DNA from: Bacteroidaceae bacterium
GTDB taxonomy: Bacteria > Bacteroidota > Bacteroidia > Bacteroidales > Bacteroidaceae
Assembly (NCBI GenBank): GCA_017617635.1
Contig: JAFZVW010000007.1
Coordinates: 1-62,114, forward strand
DNA length: 62,114 nt
Direction of reading: 5' to 3'
This document shows positions 16,487 to 22,470 of this stretch, one piece after another. A program made the position numbers and the translations under genes. Numbering within the stretch: position 1 is the first letter of the stretch; each line of letters opens with the position of its first letter. The notes under the pieces were generated by a model, which did no database searches, was not told where the DNA came from, and was given only the letters and a program-made list of their open reading frames with translations.

Positions 16487-16518
16487 CAATAAACGTGCTT
16501 TACGTTATTTTGGCTAAC
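16487..16518 (-). repeat. 32-bp phage intergenic element, copy F
   Basis: Minus strand GTTAGCCA at 1-8 and ACGT at 23-26. It is the weakest copy but keeps the fixed spacing. Confidence 0.45.
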
Positions 16519-16709
16519 TTGATGTATTTTGCTCCAATATCATTTGTTTATACATTGATTTATAGGTTTTTATACTAGTATTAAACGATTTTCGCGTAAA
16601 CTACAAAACGCCTAAAAAACGCTCAACCTAAATAATGATATTTATACAGAGAAAAGCCGCATGAGATTTGGGAGTTTTCCCGGGGGGCACGTCTCTAAAA
16701 ATCGGGAAG
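16519..16709. other. Phage non-coding gap with GC-rich tract, possible packaging site
   Basis: AT-rich region between the HNH gene and the coiled-coil gene with no convincing reading frame. Near 16670-16690 it contains a sharp GC-rich tract (GGGAGTTTTCCC, then CGGGGGGCAC). In cos phages the cohesive-end site often lies between HNH and small terminase genes, so this is a candidate, not a demonstrated site. Confidence 0.35.
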
Positions 16710-17066
16710 TCAATCCAAAGTCGGAAATGCTGCGAAATCTACCTTAACTCTGTCGGACTCGTATCTTTCTATCCTTTGGGCCTCTGCCCTCTGGTGTCCT
16801 ACTTTGCCAGTACCTTGCATTGATATGTGTACATCCCTGTGACATGAGTAGCATAGCACCTGAAGGTTGCTGCGGTCAAAACACAAACGTTCCATATCCT
16901 CATACGTCTTGCCAGACTCTACCGGCTTGATATGATGTACTGCCAATCTGTGGGTAACTACATGGCAGAGTTCGCACTCATAATTGGCTTTGAGTTTCAT
17001 TTCCCTACTCAGTGTTTGCCATCGCACATTACTCACCAGGCGATGATAGTTCCTGTCCTTGCTCAT
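16710..17066 (-). CDS. HNH endonuclease
   Basis: 118 residues from the ATG at 17066 (MSKDRNYHRL). Zinc Cys pairs CELC (31-34) and CYSC (72-75), the HH of LAVHHIKP (44-45), Asn68 in RSNLQ, and His80 in RDVH make a complete HNH site. Phage HNH proteins of this size help terminase make cohesive ends. It overlaps the upstream gene by 38 bp. Confidence 0.88.
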   Translation of the reverse strand: MSKDRNYHRLVSNVRWQTLSREMKLKANYECELCHVVTHRLAVHHIKPVESGKTYEDMERLCFDRSNLQVLCYSCHRDVHISMQGTGKVGHQRAEAQRIERYESDRVKVDFAAFPTLD

Positions 17067-17718
17067 TAGGTATAAAGTCAAATATCGTTGTCTGTCTAAC
17101 AGTCTTCTCTATTGCACCCATAGTATGCCAATTGTGTCTTATGTATTTCTGCAATCCTGTGTCACGCCCGAACTGACTACGCGCACAATCACGGAACATG
17201 TCACGGAAAGTCTGTTCGTCAGGATCCTCTACTAACTGGTGCAATGCACTTTGTATCGTTTCATAGTGCGACCCAGTACCACTTTGCATTGCAAGCAATG
17301 TCAGCTTTTTGTCCATTTCCGGGAACATGCGATGTATCATCATGTCCAGAATATTCTTTTTGTTGAATGTCACCTTCATATCCATGAAGAATGGCTTACG
17401 GGCCCAACACGCCATAGAACCAACCTTGTTTTCATCCTGGACAAAGTATACAGCCTCTGCCACTTTCCATTGCTGACCTATATCCGTCAGCGAGCAGACC
17501 TGTCCCCAGCCCTCAAACTTCTCGAATATATCAATGGCCTTTTGTAGTTCCGGATCCAGTTGATTGTCTTCGTCCATATACTGGATTAGGGAATTCACAC
17601 AATAGCACAGCAACTTATAGACGCTGTCCAAACCCGCCTTGTGCGCTAATGCATTTACACGATATTCGGTTTCTGCAGAAACCTTTGGACCTGGAAGTTG
17701 TTTTATTTTCTTACTCAT
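17029..17718 (-). CDS. Phage replication-region protein, unknown
   Basis: 229 residues, starting MSKKIKQLPGPKVSAETEYRV, a segment that looks like a ribbon-helix-helix or short DNA-binding start, followed by mixed helical sequence. It lies directly after the primase-like gene (4-nt overlap) and before HNH. No family recognised; a role in replication is only suggested by place. Confidence 0.55.
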   Translation of the reverse strand: MSKKIKQLPGPKVSAETEYRVNALAHKAGLDSVYKLLCYCVNSLIQYMDEDNQLDPELQKAIDIFEKFEGWGQVCSLTDIGQQWKVAEAVYFVQDENKVGSMACWARKPFFMDMKVTFNKKNILDMMIHRMFPEMDKKLTLLAMQSGTGSHYETIQSALHQLVEDPDEQTFRDMFRDCARSQFGRDTGLQKYIRHNWHTMGAIEKTVRQTTIFDFIPNEQGQELSSPGE

Positions 17719-18719
17719 GGTGAATATAATAAAATGTAGTCTCGTTCAAATTCGTCAAGTATATCAGTATTGGCAGAGTCAATAGCATAGTAATGGTCTT
17801 TTACATAATCGGATAACGTTATCTTGGCCTCGGGACAATCATGCTTCAACTGCTCAACTTTATCCCCCCATTTGCCGTACCCGTCAATATCGGGATGGCA
17901 AGTGATGTGTATGCCCCTATCTATCAGCGGTGCAAGTCTGTACTGATTCAGATTACCCAGTCCCATTGTTGCCATCCAGGTCATTGTAGGCTTGAACATA
18001 GTCATAAGTACCGCCGTTTTCTCGCTTTCCACAATCTGGACCTCCTTGATGTCCTTGTTGTTTTTCAGTTGGTGCAAACCAAACAGACAGCCTACATACT
18101 CAGCGCCCTCCTTTTGTTGCCCGACAAGTGGCGAACGATGCATCCAGCGAAAACCAAACTTGTCCTCTTTATCCCTATGACCATCCGACCTGTACTTCAT
18201 ACACTTGCCACTGCGTATACTGCCAGTCTCATCCACAATCCACCAGACAGTATAACCTCCAGGCAGTGAACCTACCATGAATTGTCTGAGCGCTGCTTTC
18301 ATCCTTTCCACATACTTAGTTGCCGTGTCGCTATGTTTGGGCGCCACATTCCTGATCAGGTTTGTCCAATAGCGCAACAACGGATTACGGACAGCCTTCG
18401 GTCCCAGACAGTACACCTGTAATGCCACATTCCTGTCTATCTTTATTGCCGGAGGTGGAGGTGGAGGCACATAGTTAGGATTGGTATGATCACCATCCTG
18501 ACTGTGTTCCTTGAACCACTCTTTAGGCGGTATGTGATAACCACAGCTACTCTCATGATCACATTTGCCACACTCCTCTGCAACTATCGTACCATCGGGA
18601 TGAATATAAGGCTTATACCCTACCCTATTGCAAGCTGGACAGCGCATCAACTTTATATTAAGTTCAATGCGTTCGCGCCATGTAGCCAAATGAGGATCCC
18701 TTGTTACATCGTAGCTCAT
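17715..18719 (-). CDS. TOPRIM/zinc-finger primase-like protein (DUF6371-like)
   Basis: 334 residues. N-terminal zinc ribbon with C27, C30, C50 and C53 (CPAC, CGKC), a proline run near 85-90, then a TOPRIM-like core: VQIVESEKTAVLM with the conserved Glu, and HPDIDGYGKW in place of DxD. It fits the DUF6371/primase-associated proteins of Bacteroidetes mobile elements. It would act with the RepA-like ATPase at 19135 in replication start. 4-nt overlaps on both sides indicate a tight operon. Confidence 0.75.
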   Translation of the reverse strand: MSYDVTRDPHLATWRERIELNIKLMRCPACNRVGYKPYIHPDGTIVAEECGKCDHESSCGYHIPPKEWFKEHSQDGDHTNPNYVPPPPPPAIKIDRNVALQVYCLGPKAVRNPLLRYWTNLIRNVAPKHSDTATKYVERMKAALRQFMVGSLPGGYTVWWIVDETGSIRSGKCMKYRSDGHRDKEDKFGFRWMHRSPLVGQQKEGAEYVGCLFGLHQLKNNKDIKEVQIVESEKTAVLMTMFKPTMTWMATMGLGNLNQYRLAPLIDRGIHITCHPDIDGYGKWGDKVEQLKHDCPEAKITLSDYVKDHYYAIDSANTDILDEFERDYILLYSP

Positions 18720-18994
18720 AATGCCTCCAACTCTTCGTCCAGTTCTGCCATCACCTTCTTAATACCATGGATCATGTCATCCATAAACAGAACAAGCTCA
18801 TCTACACCAGCCCAAAACTCTTTTGCATGAATACAATTGTCAGACTTACAGTGAACTTGCACCGACACCCGGACATCATGGTCTTGAGAATCATCGAGCA
18901 ATTCCGCCACCTTCACAATGGTATTAAGCCTTTGTTCTGCCACCTTATAAAGATCTCGGTTAAATTCAATCTTTTTACAATTCTCTTTATTCAT
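18716..18994 (-). CDS. Small phage protein, unknown
   Basis: 92 residues, acidic at the C-terminus (KVMAELDEELEAL), with a central beta-like RVSVQVHCKSDNC. It overlaps the primase-like gene by 4 nt, so it is probably part of the replication operon. No function can be named. Confidence 0.55.
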   Translation of the reverse strand: MNKENCKKIEFNRDLYKVAEQRLNTIVKVAELLDDSQDHDVRVSVQVHCKSDNCIHAKEFWAGVDELVLFMDDMIHGIKKVMAELDEELEAL

Positions 18995-19083
18995 AATTAA
19001 TTTTAGTCTAATAATTATCAGTCTATGAATTTATAGTTAACGCACGAGGGGTTAATTGAGCCAGTACTAATTCCAGTTACTCA

Positions 19084-19112
19084 GTACTCTATACCTATTG
19101 GTATAAGAGTAC
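19084..19112 (-). terminator. Strong hairpin between replication genes
   Basis: GTACTCTATACC (19084-19095) pairs with GGTATAAGAGTAC (19100-19112) with one bulged base and a 4-nt loop. There is no T-run on either strand, so it may be a processing site or attenuator, or part of a phage origin. The 140-bp gap around it has no gene. Confidence 0.45.
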
Positions 19113-19134
19113 GAGTACGGAAGTACGGCAACCA

Positions 19135-20238
19135 TTAAAACGGAGCTTCAGACTGAACCTCCGGAAGGTCATCTTCTATCTTGCGATTTACCATCCTGTA
19201 TTTACCGTTTATAACTCTTTCTATTACCTTGAGATTAATCGCTTCGTTGACTATGCTGACAGCTCTGGCTTGGATGCATCGCTCACCCTTTCTGACCTCG
19301 TCACGTAACCTTGTTTTGCTTATGGCTGCTATAGGCGGCATATACTTCTGTATTATGGCTCTTACAGCATCTTCTCGACTCTGGTCGATTTGCTGACTCT
19401 GCGAGGGTGTAAGTTCCTCGGGTATTCCGTAAGGCAAATCGTCATTGATACGAAAACGTATCGAGCGTATGTCTTTGTGACCACGCGAGTCTGTCTCCTC
19501 GACCTTGTATGTTACAACATCTTCATTATTAGGGTCTTTCTCCTTTGACATGAACAGCAGATCTGCAACCTTGTTACCGGCTTCTGTACCCAAATGCCCA
19601 CGCATCTTCTCACTGCCAGGATTAACATGTAGCACCGTCCAGATTGCACAGTTACATTCACTGCTTAGCGTCATAAAGTTCTGTATGACATTAGCACTCT
19701 CGTCCAGATTGTTGAAATCCCTGAGCAAGTCGCGTATGCCATCAATAAACACAAGGTCAGGATTGAAGTATCGAATAGCCTTTTGTACGAACTCAAGTCT
19801 TTGTGCCGCATTAACCTCACGAAGATGAAACAGCATAAATCTGTCTTCGTCGCGATTAAATAGCCAACCCTTGTCTCTCATGGCATAATGTATACGTCTC
19901 TGTATGCGCTGACCGTCAATAGGGTCCTGTTCTGTGTCAAAGAATATCACCCTGGCTTGCTCTACATTGCTCGTCATACCCAGGAACCCACCGCTTAGAA
20001 CAGCGGCACATATACTCATGCCCATCCATGTTTTACCCGCTTTTTTTTCTGCGGCTATTATCATTATGTTGCCACGAGGCGAAAAACCTATACCATCTCT
20101 GTATAGCAACCAGTCATGCTCATCATATTCACTAGAAGCCTTGATACGGTATTTTTCACACAGTTGCAAGAATATGTGTTCGTCAGCTATCTGCTCCTCA
20201 GTCAGCAAATCCTTCCCTAATTCAAGATCTTCATTCAT
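19135..20238 (-). CDS. RepA-like AAA ATPase / replicative helicase
   Basis: 367 residues from the ATG at 20238 (MNEDLELGKD). RecA-fold core: Walker A AEKKAGKT (63-70), Walker B-like PDLVFIDGIRDL, then a histidine-bearing strand ending LHVNPGS. The C-terminal 80 residues read as a winged helix (KTRLRDEVRKGERCI). This is the AAA_25/RepA layout used by phages and plasmids for replication. It is followed by the primase-like gene in the same direction. Confidence 0.85.
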   Translation of the reverse strand: MNEDLELGKDLLTEEQIADEHIFLQLCEKYRIKASSEYDEHDWLLYRDGIGFSPRGNIMIIAAEKKAGKTWMGMSICAAVLSGGFLGMTSNVEQARVIFFDTEQDPIDGQRIQRRIHYAMRDKGWLFNRDEDRFMLFHLREVNAAQRLEFVQKAIRYFNPDLVFIDGIRDLLRDFNNLDESANVIQNFMTLSSECNCAIWTVLHVNPGSEKMRGHLGTEAGNKVADLLFMSKEKDPNNEDVVTYKVEETDSRGHKDIRSIRFRINDDLPYGIPEELTPSQSQQIDQSREDAVRAIIQKYMPPIAAISKTRLRDEVRKGERCIQARAVSIVNEAINLKVIERVINGKYRMVNRKIEDDLPEVQSEAPF

Positions 20239-20294
20239 TCTCTCTCGATGTGTGAAGAAGTTGTACCAGATTTCCCTGTGCAACTATGTTAAAA

Positions 20295-20627
20295 CTAAAA
20301 TGGTAAATCGCCACTGTCGTCACCCGAAGCCTCAGGCAAATCTTCTGCGTCTATCTTCTGTACGAAATAAACACTTGACACATTGTTGTAAACAACACCA
20401 TTCTGTGATGTACGGATACCCAGAGTGTAACTCAGCTCAACGAAATCACCTTTGTGTACTGCTGCTTCACGCATTTTGTCACCAAACATGCTGAATGTCA
20501 TGCGATGACTATGCCCCTGCTCGTCTATTGCTTGCATTACATACTCAGTCAACTCATAGGCTGCGCCTGTACTTTGCGAAAAACCTTTTTTGTAGGTTGC
20601 TTCTACTACCTGTCCTTTGATTCTCAT
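20295..20627 (-). CDS. DUF3127 OB-fold, SSB-like protein (phage copy)
   Basis: 110 residues. MRIKGQVVEATYKKGFS opening and the FSMFGDKMREAA segment match DUF3127, an OB-fold family. The C-terminus ends SGDDSGDLPF, an acidic tip with a final Phe like that of single-stranded DNA-binding proteins. It lies directly before the RepA-like ATPase. A chromosomal member (41601-42014) in the same window ends the same way (NEDLPF), so this phage carries its own version. Confidence 0.8.
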   Translation of the reverse strand: MRIKGQVVEATYKKGFSQSTGAAYELTEYVMQAIDEQGHSHRMTFSMFGDKMREAAVHKGDFVELSYTLGIRTSQNGVVYNNVSSVYFVQKIDAEDLPEASGDDSGDLPF

Positions 20628-20640
20628 ATTTGTTTGTTGT

Positions 20641-20955
20641 TTAAAGGTTTATGTTTTTGATTGCTTTAATCCATGCATTCTTTGGTCTCCATGCCACGCA
20701 GCGCGTAGTCCTGTAATCCTTAATATTCATGGCATGACCATTGTCCATTATGTTCTGGGTGCATATATAATGTGACCGGTTATTTAATTGGCAATGCTGA
20801 CAACTGTGACATCTTACCTTTATCTTGATCCCAACACCCTTAACTTTGCAAATGGCAGGAGTACCGCCTACATAGATTGTCGTACCATTACAATCATGCT
20901 TTTTTAAATAACTGCCTAAGCAGTGTTCGCTCATTTGTTCCATACAATTAATCAT
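20641..20955 (-). CDS. Cys-rich small phage protein
   Basis: 104 residues; the ATG at 20955 is supported by a 4-nt overlap with the upstream stop. RCHSCQHCQLNNR plus further Cys (YICTQN, TRCVAW) suggests zinc binding. Possibly a zinc-finger protein of the early operon. No family recognised. Confidence 0.6.
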   Translation of the reverse strand: MINCMEQMSEHCLGSYLKKHDCNGTTIYVGGTPAICKVKGVGIKIKVRCHSCQHCQLNNRSHYICTQNIMDNGHAMNIKDYRTTRCVAWRPKNAWIKAIKNINL

Positions 20956-21206
20956 TTGATATTACACTGTCTGATACAATCCCATAGGTTATACCTAAGG
21001 TATCTTCCGGGTTTGGTTCTCACTGTTCCTGTTTTAACAGCGTCTTGAAGATCACTCATGCTGTAGACCATCTTGTTGTGTAATGTGTAACGCGGAAAGA
21101 ACATGACCGCTTTGGGAGCTGCCACCCAAACATCACTTGCCGCTACCTCGATTGCTACCGAATTTAATCTTAATACATTTTCCATAACACACTTCGTTAT
21201 TAACAT
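20952..21206 (-). CDS. Small early phage protein, unknown
   Basis: 84 residues. The start at 21206 overlaps the stop of the 34-residue gene upstream, so it is preferred over the later ATG (MENVLRLN). Contains VWVAAPKAVMFFPRYTL. Function unknown. Confidence 0.55.
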   Translation of the reverse strand: MLITKCVMENVLRLNSVAIEVAASDVWVAAPKAVMFFPRYTLHNKMVYSMSDLQDAVKTGTVRTKPGRYLRYNLWDCIRQCNIK

Positions 21207-21304
21207 TCTTCATTGTCTATCCACTCTCTGATTTTTGGCACACTGTGATATAATACTACACTAAATGCCACGCAACCTAAAATGATAAAAGACGTAATAT
21301 CCAT
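21200..21304 (-). CDS. Very small membrane peptide
   Basis: 34 codons from the ATG at 21304: MDITSFIILGCVAFSVVLYH, then a charged tail KIREWIDNEEC. One transmembrane helix. Its end overlaps the next start by 7 nt, a sign of real coupled translation. Immunity-region genes of this type can encode exclusion proteins; that is a guess. Confidence 0.5.
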   Translation of the reverse strand: MDITSFIILGCVAFSVVLYHSVPKIREWIDNEEC

Positions 21305-21316
21305 AATTCGTTTTGT

Positions 21317-21523
21317 TTAACTTAACCTCATTACCCTATAATTAGTATTATCCAATGCAACGACCCTGTAAAAACGGTTCAAACGCTTGTTCGCATGGGA
21401 ACATAGATTCCGAGCAGATTCTCTTGCCATATCAAAAACGCTGATATCAAAGTATGTGTTCACATCCATTGATTCCAGCGTCTTTGTAAAATCAGGCCTT
21501 GTCAAAAAATTAATTTCTCTCAT
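21317..21523 (-). CDS. First gene of the leftward early operon, unknown
   Basis: 68 residues (MREINFLTRPDFTKTLESMD), basic at the C-terminus (RLNRFYRVVALDNTNYRVM). It follows the early promoter and operators, so by position it could be a Cro-like or anti-repressor gene, but no HTH is evident. Confidence 0.55.
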   Translation of the reverse strand: MREINFLTRPDFTKTLESMDVNTYFDISVFDMARESARNLCSHANKRLNRFYRVVALDNTNYRVMRLS

Positions 21524-21606
21524 TTTTTTATTATTACATTATTTATTTATATATTTGCGCTATCGTTATAATGTTTGTTTATATAATACATCAACATTTG
21601 ACGATG

Positions 21607-21614
21607 CAAATATA
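21607..21614 (-). promoter_or_regulatory. Leftward early promoter -7 box (TATATTTG)
   Basis: Perfect TAnnTTTG on the minus strand, directly next to the first operator half-site at 21622, so bound repressor would block it. A second TATATTTG on the plus strand at 21550-21557 points toward the repressor. Confidence 0.6.
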
Positions 21615-21621
21615 CAACAAA

Positions 21622-21672
21622 TTGTAATAGTATGATATGCATTTTGTAATAGTTGTATTACATTTTGTAATA
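21622..21672. promoter_or_regulatory. Repressor operators: three TTGTAATA sites
   Basis: TTGTAATA occurs at 21622-21629, 21644-21651 and 21665-21672, spaced 22 and 21 bp (two helical turns). Between the last two an inverted TATTACA (21656-21662) makes palindromes with both neighbours. They sit between the early promoter and the repressor start, as expected for CI-type operators. Confidence 0.7.
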
Positions 21673-21698
21673 TTTAACATTTATTGACTGCTAGTATT

Positions 21699-22328
21699 AT
21701 GTTAAACGGAGAAAAAATTAGACAAATACTCATTACGCTCTGTAATAACAATCAGTCTGAGATGGCAAGAAGGTTGGGGTTATCGCAACCAACGATTAAT
21801 GCATGGCTTAAAAGAAATTCGATAGATTACGATAAAATTGCAGCTGCTTTCCCAGAGTTATCGGCAGAGTGGCTGTTACGCGGCCAAGGCGATATGCTTA
21901 AAGATCAGCTATCGGCAACAGTCACTTATGATTCCAACGTTGGCACACCATACTATGATGTTGATTTTATGGGAGGGTTCTGCGAAACACTAAATAACCA
22001 GACATCTTTACCTACTTGTGGCATAATTGCACCAGGTTTTGAAAAGGCAACTGTATGGTGCAACGTTACGGGACATTCTATGGAACCTAAAATTAATCAT
22101 GGTGACATTATAGCGTTGCGTGAATGTACCATAAATGACATCCAATATGGAGAGATTTACGCTGTTGTTCTGGACACAATACGCACCATCAAGATTCTGC
22201 GTCGCGGACGTTCACCTGACGTGTTACGATATGTTCCTATCAACAGCGAATACGACGAACAGGAATTTCCGGTATCGCGTATAATACGGGTTTTCGAGGT
22301 CATAGGATCTCTTGCCCGATTCTTTTAG
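21699..22328 (+). CDS. Phage repressor, HTH plus S24 LexA-like peptidase domain
   Basis: 209 residues from the ATG at 21699 (a TTG at 21684 is in frame but less likely). HTH at about 20-43 (SEMARRLGLSQPTINAWLKR). The C-terminal S24 domain has the serine in TGHSMEP (Ser127) and lysine in RTIKIL (Lys165), so SOS-triggered self-cleavage is possible; the exact cleavage pair is not clear (a Cys-Gly lies at about 107-108). It keeps the lysogenic state. It is the only phage gene on the plus strand and faces the early operon. Confidence 0.92.
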   Translation: MLNGEKIRQILITLCNNNQSEMARRLGLSQPTINAWLKRNSIDYDKIAAAFPELSAEWLLRGQGDMLKDQLSATVTYDSNVGTPYYDVDFMGGFCETLNNQTSLPTCGIIAPGFEKATVWCNVTGHSMEPKINHGDIIALRECTINDIQYGEIYAVVLDTIRTIKILRRGRSPDVLRYVPINSEYDEQEFPVSRIIRVFEVIGSLARFF

Positions 22329-22381
22329 AGACCCCCAAAAAAGGACATCAAATATTATGACATCCTTTAGAAAATAAAACA

Positions 22382-22401
22382 TAACTAACCTAGTAACTAA
22401 C
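22382..22401. repeat. Direct repeats TAACTAAC beside the attachment site
   Basis: TAACTAAC at 22382-22389 and 22394-22401, with related ACTAAC at 22415-22420, 12-21 bp apart, all inside the prophage edge. They could be integrase or excisionase arm sites. Confidence 0.35.
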
Positions 22402-22421
22402 TGATTAACATGGGACTAACT

Positions 22422-22467
22422 ATTCGTAATGCGTGGGTCGCGGGTTCGAGTCCCGCAGGTGGCTCCA
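22422..22467 (+). other. Attachment site: 3' half of tRNA-Thr(CGU)
   Basis: The sequence from the anticodon loop (TTCGTAA) through anticodon-stem 3' strand, T arm (GCGGG TTCGAGT CCCGC) and acceptor 3' strand (AGGTGGC, discriminator T, CCA) is a perfect tRNA 3' half. The matching 5' half (expected to begin GCCACCT) is absent; the upstream bases do not pair. This is the usual footprint of a phage integrated in a tRNA gene. The restored tRNA should lie at the other prophage end, outside the window. Confidence 0.85.
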
Positions 22468-22470
22468 CGT

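Larger units (their letters stand above)
1..22467. mobile_element. Prophage, right-hand part (siphovirus type, incomplete at left)
   Basis: A continuous block of phage genes: terminase, portal, HK97-type protease and capsid, head-tail connectors, tail tube and tail chaperone, plus replication genes and a repressor. All are on the minus strand except the repressor. The right boundary is set by the 3' half of a tRNA-Thr gene at 22422-22467, directly before host malQ. The left end lies outside the window, so tape measure, lysis genes and integrase are not visible. The core genes show no frameshifts or stops, so the prophage may be functional; that is an inference from this part only. Confidence 0.95.

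Noticed and set aside
22429-22470. Upstream extension of malQ from 22429
   Set aside because: This part is tRNA sequence; the domain starts at the ATG at 22471.
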